NCBI GenBank assembly: GCA_030063045.1
Contig: JAQSEB010000071.1
Coordinates: forward strand, 1,110,001 to 1,174,000
From: Pratylenchus scribneri
Lineage: Eukaryota > Nematoda > Chromadorea > Rhabditida > Pratylenchidae
Length of the DNA stretch: 64,000 nucleotides
Reading direction: 5' to 3'
Position numbers and translations under genes: made by a program. A model generated the notes under the pieces. That model saw only the letters and a program-made list of their open reading frames with translations. It made no database searches and was not told the DNA's origin. This document shows positions 58,558-64,000 of this stretch, piece by piece (positions within the stretch are counted from its first letter, which is position 1; each line of letters begins with the position of its first letter).

Positions 58558-61276
58558 CTACATTAAGAGCCATTGTTGTCTTATGTCTTTTTTCGTCATT
58601 CGAGCGGCAAATACTTCCACCAATTTCAGCTGAAAATGAATGTGGGGGAATTAAAAAATATAGGAAATCTTAAAAAACCAACCACAACCATCGATTGATT
58701 AAGATGCGTCTTCAGTTTCTCAAGTCCAACTGCGTGGCTGATCGACACAAGGCAAAATATTGACGCCTTTCTCACTATTGTTTGGGAATTCTCATAGCAC
58801 TAATTTAATATAAATTATAACATTTTGGATAAAAGGATAAAAAAAAATACCCGAATCATTCGTTCTGCAATTGCCGGGAGTGATTTTTCCACCTAAAATG
58901 AATTAATATTTTCCCGATTTTTGGCTATGTTCAAACCTCTTCAGGAGGTAATTTTGCAATCACATTACTCAACATTTTGATGGAAGAAAGTGGCGGCTTT
59001 TTTGCACGAATTTCATCATCAATTGTCACCAGCAGGGAATTGAGCATTTCCTCGGTCTTTCCAGCCATTTCCAAATTCTTTGTCAGATCTTGGGTGCTCA
59101 ATCCATTCAGACATTTTTCCTATTAAAAAATCAATGTTAGGCTCATTTTCCATTTAATTTTTAACCTTGAGTTTGTTCAGCTCCGGGTATTGATCGGCCA
59201 GTTCGAGCAAATCCAATTTGGAATGATCCTTGCAATCCATTAAAACCTTCTCGCAGTAATCCACCATAATAGGCATGTCATATTTGATTGCTATTTTGAC
59301 CATTTTGATGGGAAAAGTAACTGAAAAATATCACAAACATCAGATAATATGGTTTTTCCTGTTTTTTGGAGGGGCAAGACAATGATGAACAAAAAACAAG
59401 ATGAGGATGAAGAAGAAGATGAGAGTGAAGATGATGAGGATGAAGAAGAAGTAAGATGAGGACGAAGAAGATGATGAGGATGAAGAAGAAGCAAGATGAG
59501 GACGAAGAAGATGATGAGGATTAAGAAGAAGTAAGATGAAGACGAAGAAGATGATGAGGATTAAGAAGAAGATGAGAGTGAAGATGATGAGGATGAAGAA
59601 GAAGATGAGAGTGAAGATGATGAGGATGAAGAAGAAGCAAGATGAGGACGAAGAAGATGATGAGGATTAAGAAGAAGTAAGATGAAGACGAAGAAGATGA
59701 TGAGGATTAAGAAGAAGATGAGAGTGAAGATGATGAGGATGAAGAAGAAGATGAGAGTGAAGATGATGAGGATGAAGAAGAAGTAAGATGAGGACGAAGA
59801 AGATGATGAGGATGAAGAAGAAGTAAGATGAGGACGAAGAAGATAATGAGGATGAAGAAGAAGATGAGAGTGAAGATGATGAGGATGAAGAAGAAGTAAG
59901 ATGAGGACGAAGAAGATAATGAGGATGAAGAAGAAGATGAGAGTGAAGATGATGAGGATGAAGAAGAAGTAAGATGAGGACGAAGAAGATGATGAGGATG
60001 AAGAAGAAGATGAGAGTGAAGATGATGAGGATGAAGAAGAAGTAAGATGAGGACGAAGAAGATGATGAGGATGAAGAAGAAGCAAGATGAGGACGAAGAA
60101 GATGATGAGGATTAAGAAGAAGTAAGATGAGGACGAAGAAGATGATGAGGATTAAGAAGAAGTAAGATGAAGATAAGATGATGATTGATGAGGAAGAAGG
60201 AGAGGGAGAAGGTCATGAAGATGAGATATGGATGATATGATCTTCTTAATCATCTTAGAAGATCATATCATCCATATCTTCATCATCTTCTCTTCTTTTG
60301 TTCTTCATCACTCTCACCATCTTCTTCTTCATTGTCTTGTCCTCCCCCAATAACAGCAAAGTACCAGTCCGATAATATTATTTAAATATTTATTTTTATT
60401 TGACAAACCTTCATTATCATCCTCATGGTTCAGCAGAAAATTAGACGGGTTAATTATACCAGCCATTGTCATTATTGCATAAATCATGAAGCCGAATGCT
60501 TGCACATCAAAATCATTGGTTTCGAGAATCTCGAAATAATTTTCCGCCTTTTTCTTGTCGCTCCAATCTCCGAAGAATAAATTGCTGAAATATTTGGAGA
60601 AATAAGCCAATGCCTGGAAGAAAGGAATTTGAATAAAATAAATTTAATTAAAAAATACATATTTATTGATGGAAAATGTTCCAGCCGTTGGATTTTCGTC
60701 AGTTTTTATCACCAAAGTGGCATCCAGTGGAGGAAAACTAAAATTTCCCGATTCAGTCGATCCAGGTAAAATAAAGATTTACCTTTTTTGAATATGCGTA
60801 ATTTTGATTTCCAATGTGATCGCTGATCGCGATCAGTTCCTGCCCTTTTGGTTGTGTTTTTCGGCAATATCCTCCAAAACCCAATAATAAGTGTTGAATC
60901 CATAAAGAGGACCGTATTCATGTCGAAATCCGGCAACACTGGCATACTCACAGCGCATCAAAAAATGGACGTTGCAAAGCCAAAGTTTGTCCTTCACATT
61001 CTCATTGCAATAAACATACATATCCAATCTGGGTGGCTTGTCAGCTGATGGAATAACTTTTCGCACCTCCATTCGCCTGTTTTGGACTCACATTAATCAA
61101 TTTTTCATTTAAGAAATTAACCAAAAAAGTCCGCCAATTTCATGGATGGTTGAAGTGAATGGCTTTGGGTTTCCCTCTTCATCGGACAATGCATTCAAAG
61201 TGGTTTTGATGCAAATTTCATCGGAAGCAATGGCATCATTGGAAGCGTTGTTATTATTGATGTTCTGCCGGGCCAT
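58558..61276 (-). CDS. MATH-BTB protein fused to a CLASP C-terminal TOG/HEAT segment (frame breaks)
   Basis: Nine exons on the minus strand: 61276-61122, 61076-60783, 60737-60659, 60613-60409, 59320-59166, 59119-58937, 58892-58851, 58799-58689, 58629-58558 (tag), about 430 codons. MATH: STIHEIGGLFW, MYVYCNENVKDKLWLCNVHF, LYGFNTYYWVLEDIA. BTB: ALAYFSKYFSNLFFGDW, NDFDVQAFGFMIYAIM, KYDMPIMVDYCEKVLM, LADQYPELNKLKEKCLNGL. Within exon 6 it changes to a CLASP-like end: SSIKMLSNVIAKLPPEEVEK, SLPAIAERMIRCYENSQ, IVRKASIFCLVSI, LKTHLNQSMLKLVEVFAARM. MATH-BTB proteins are CUL3 substrate adaptors; this CLASP region belongs to microtubule-rescue factors. One base appears missing in a G run in exon 2 (after EKHNQKG), and exon 3 has one extra base in its first T run. 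Intron 4 is a purine repeat. Confidence 0.8.
59390..60300 (+). repeat. Purine-rich GAA/GAT/GAG repeat array ending in a strand-switching palindrome
   Basis: About 850 bp built of AAGATGATGAGGATGAAGAA, GAGAGTGAAGATGATG and GTAAGATGAGGACGAAG modules in intron 4 of the MATH-BTB-CLASP gene. At 60222-60277 GATATGGATGATATGATCTT is mirrored by AAGATCATATCATCCATATC, after which the strand becomes pyrimidine-rich (TTCTTCTTC). The minus-strand Ser/Phe-rich open frame here (59561-60085) is an artefact. Confidence 0.93.
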
Positions 61277-62763
61277 TTTCCAATTTGTTTAAGCTTCTCG
61301 AATTAATCCTCTCTTTTTTTGCTTAAATAAAACCGATTAATTGAATAATAAATCGTTGAGACTTGAGACCAAAAGAAGACTTGGATTGGAATAAGGAAAA
61401 TTTAACTTATCAAAATAATTAAAATTTATTTAGTCTGGCTTAAAAATGGCCATATCAAAATGGCATATACGAATTAAAGCAACATGGAACATGGGTTTTA
61501 CGTTTTGTTTTTGCCTAACATAATTTGTTTGATGAAGCCTTCAAAGCGCTTGCGCTTCTCCAAGAATTTACATAGCAAATAGCATAAATCAATAAATTTT
61601 TTCCTATAACTGTCTCGCTTGCAATCTCTCCTCATTAATTTGGATATAATGTCATTTTTCCAAAAAGTGTTTTAAAATTCAACAAGTTTCCCTCTTTTTT
61701 TCATTCTGCTTTATTGGAAGATTAATTTGACAAGAATTAGACTCAAAAAGACCCAAATTAATGGAAGATATCAATGTCAAGATCATCTCCAAATTTTGAG
61801 TCGGAGATTAATGTTTTTTTTTCTGGGAATTCATGGGATTTAGATCAAATTGAATTGAGGAAGGTCGCAGGAATTGTTTGCGGTGTTACTTAATTGGATA
61901 ATGATGGATAAATTAAAATTGATGGATTTGGGTTGAGGTTAAATTTTGGGTTGGCTGTGTGAACAATTGTGCGCAATAAATAAATTAATTGTCAACGGAG
62001 TGAATTTTTTGGTAAATTGGCTCAAGGACAATTCGAAATGCCTTCTACCAAGTACCAACCACATCCCCAAATAACGCGTTTGGTACAAGTACAAATGATG
62101 CCATAATCCTACCTCCCTTTCCCCTTTATTTTTGCTGATTTCACTTGATTTTCTTCTTCCTTTTTGCTCTGATTTTATCCTCTTCCTTTTTTGCCATTTC
62201 TGCAGATTTCACTTCCCCCAACTTTCACCCTCTTTTGTTCTTCCAATTCATGATTGTATTGTCCTAATGAGTGAGTGGCTTCTTCCTTTCCCTCCCATTC
62301 CCATCCAATTCCACATTCTCATTAAGGTGGAAACAACTTTTCCATTCATTCATTCCCATTTAATTTCATTTCTTCCAGCCAGATTTTCCTTCCTTTCCAC
62401 CCAATGGCTCTTCGCTCCTCCTTTTCCCCTTGAGCGCATCCCAACCACCGCAACATCAACCACAACACAACCAACTGCGCGACATCCAGTAATAAGACAA
62501 CTGGGAACACCACACATTGGGCCCTCCTCTCTATACTCTTACGGCTGTCCCGCCACTCAACTGTGTTGCCTCCTCCCATTCGCACATTTTCCATAGCCAT
62601 CTTCCACTACAACTACAACCACTCATTTCTCCCCACCCAATTTTTGTGTTGCTGGTTGTGCTCTCATCTTCTCCCACCTCGTTTTTCTCCCGCCCCAAAG
62701 AATCAATTTTGTTGTTCTGTGCTGTTGGTAAGGGCAGCATTTGTTGCACAGGTGGCGGAGAAG
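61277..62763. other. Divergent intergenic region
   Basis: Contains promoter sequence for the MATH-BTB-CLASP gene (-) and, from about 62130, pyrimidine-rich sequence that may be the promoter and 5' UTR of the membrane-protein gene (+). Long open frames here (62132-62596 and opposite) show no domain signature. No repeat family is recognised. Confidence 0.45.
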
Positions 62764-63538
62764 ATGGCTGCGAAGTTGGAAGTTCAGGTGCGGGAATTTT
62801 TATTGGCCAATAAAATTTGTTTTTTTTTGGATTAAAGGTCAGGCATTGCTTTTGTTGCGGACTCACACCTGGCGCTTTCTTGATTGGCCTCTATAGTTTG
62901 GTCAGTTGTCCATTTCACGAATACATAGGCCTTTATTTTGGCCATATCCCGAGAAGGAAGCAGCCAATTCAGGAAGGCGATATGCCATTTGAAAGCCCTA
63001 AATGTTCTCTAAAAAGTGGCCAATTCTAATTTGTTTTTTGAAATGTTAAAACAATTTGTAAAATAGGCGGTCTTTTCTCAACAACAACAACAAATATTCG
63101 GGTTTATTCCACTATGTAACTTTTTAAAAGCCTGAATTTTAACAAATTCAAATAGTCCACTTTGTTGAGGACACTTTTGGCATTCCAATGATATATTGCC
63201 TTCCAAAATTGGCAAATGCCTTATTGATCTATGGGCCTAAAAACGATAAAGATACTAACTCAACCGTTTTACTCCCCACCCCACTCTAATAAATTCATTA
63301 AATAAATCTTTCAAGTTATTCTATGCATTGTTGACTATTTTGGCCTCCATGGCCCTCTCGGATTTGAGCATGAACGGTGACAACACATATAATTACTGTG
63401 AGCAGGAAGTGCAAGGCAAAAATGATCAACGAGTACAAGTCCATCCTACAAATCGAAGCAAAGTTGTGTTCGAGGACACTTCCAGCTATCATTGCTCGTT
63501 CGGCATGTACACGGAGGAGATGAAATTTGCAAAAGAAG
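62764..63538 (+). CDS. Small membrane protein, LAPTM/MARVEL-like N-terminus (3' end outside window)
   Basis: Exons 62764-62787, 62838-62900 and 63316-63538 join in phase; exon 3 ends at a GTGAGA donor and the gene continues beyond 64000. The start MAAKLEVQ is followed by VRHCFCCGLTPGAFLIGLYS, a Cys-rich stretch leading into a first membrane segment. It then reads LLFYALLTILASMAL, and a polar, probably lumenal or extracellular part with several Cys (TYNYCEQEV, SYHCSFGMYTEEM). The pattern of Cys-rich start, RTG/TPG-type turn and hydrophobic helix resembles nematode LAPTM- or MARVEL-like proteins, but this is a weak resemblance. The start codon is chosen because exon 1 splices in frame. Confidence 0.55.
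62930..63245. repeat. Foldback element, 310-bp family, copy 5
   Basis: In intron 2 of the membrane-protein gene. TTTTGGCCATATCCCGAGAA at the left; GTTGAGGACACTTTTGGC and TGGGCCTAAAAACG at the right. Confidence 0.83.
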
Positions 63539-64000
63539 GTGAGAGGGGAAGGCGTCAACGCAGTTTTGGCCATAAAAGAAGAAAAAATGTAACGGCACAA
63601 AGTGGGAAAACCAGTTTTGGGGCAAACCCATCGCACCAAAAACGCAATTAGTGATGACAGCTACGGCTGGTTGATGAGAATGGAAGGGAAGGAGGGGAAA
63701 ATGGGTTTGACGCCCCACTTCCATTTAGAAAGGAACAAAGGAGGGAAATTATTGGGAAGGGTGAATCCAAGAAGTCAACCACAAAAAGAAATGCCCCGAG
63801 GCTTTTTTCGTCGTTGCCCTTGCCCTCCAGAAAAAAAAATGTTCAGAGAAAGAAAATGGAGAAAGGGAAAAATTAAAAATAAATTAGAAATTAGAAAGAA
63901 TTTAGAAATCAGAATTAATGAAAATTATTCAGAATTGGGCACAAAAAAAATCAAAATGGGCCAAAACAAAAAAAAAATCAGAATGGGGCAACACAAAAAA
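63539..64000 (+). other. Intron 3 of the membrane-protein gene (to window end)
   Basis: Purine-rich and A-rich, finishing with short irregular repeats of AAATCAGAATGGGGC/AAAATGGGCC type. No exon recognised. Confidence 0.45.

Noticed and set aside
59561..60085. Minus-strand Ser/Phe/Leu-rich open frame of 174 codons
   Set aside because: Translation of the GAA/GAT purine repeat within an intron of the MATH-BTB-CLASP gene.
62132..62596. 154-codon plus-strand open frame starting MLISLDFLLPFC
   Set aside because: Ser/Phe/Pro-rich translation of a pyrimidine-rich upstream region; there is no family signature and a competing frame exists on the other strand.

Overview
This is nuclear DNA from a nematode. 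It is AT-rich, the genes are split by many short AT-rich introns (mostly GT-AG, two probably GC-AG), and many start codons have a splice-acceptor-like AG just upstream, as expected with spliced-leader trans-splicing. The gene families (MATH/BTB and BTB/BACK proteins, small secreted cystine-rich proteins, a nematode-type co-Smad) fit a tylenchid, probably plant-parasitic cyst-nematode, genome; that placement is an inference. I rebuilt thirteen genes by reading exons and checking splice phase. For genes other than the two BTB genes, all junctions are in phase.

Layout. 1-5.4 kb: 3' part of a modular zinc-finger gene (+). 5.9-12.9 kb: two convergent copies of a secreted Cys-rich gene in identical 930-bp inverted arms, flanking an arrestin-domain gene (-). 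13.3-28.8 kb: an Asn/Gly/Pro-rich gene (-) whose last intron is a 12.4-kb, 35-bp minisatellite in which every unit is a hairpin. 29-31.8 kb: intergenic, with repeats. 31.8-38.2 kb: a PTB-domain gene (+). 38.6-55.2 kb: four closely spaced same-strand genes (-): 3-hydroxyisobutyrate dehydrogenase, SMAD4-type co-Smad, INO80E-like chromatin protein with a Gln-rich N-terminus, and uracil-DNA glycosylase, a candidate operon. 55.9-61.3 kb: two chimeric BTB genes (-). 62.8-64 kb: start of a membrane-protein gene (+).

The most unusual content is the BTB pair. One gene starts with a near-exact histone H3 tail (18 of the first 22 residues) joined to BTB and BACK domains. Its neighbour joins MATH and BTB domains to the C-terminal HEAT/TOG segment of a CLASP microtubule regulator, with the junction inside one exon. 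The two share homologous 3' flanks starting at their stop codons. Both have one-base phase breaks, so they may be decaying, recently formed, or affected by homopolymer errors.

Repeats occupy much of the introns: three arrays of one 24-bp minisatellite family, several foldback families, hAT-like MITEs with 8-bp target duplications, a tRNA-derived SINE family and a 624-bp near-perfect palindrome.
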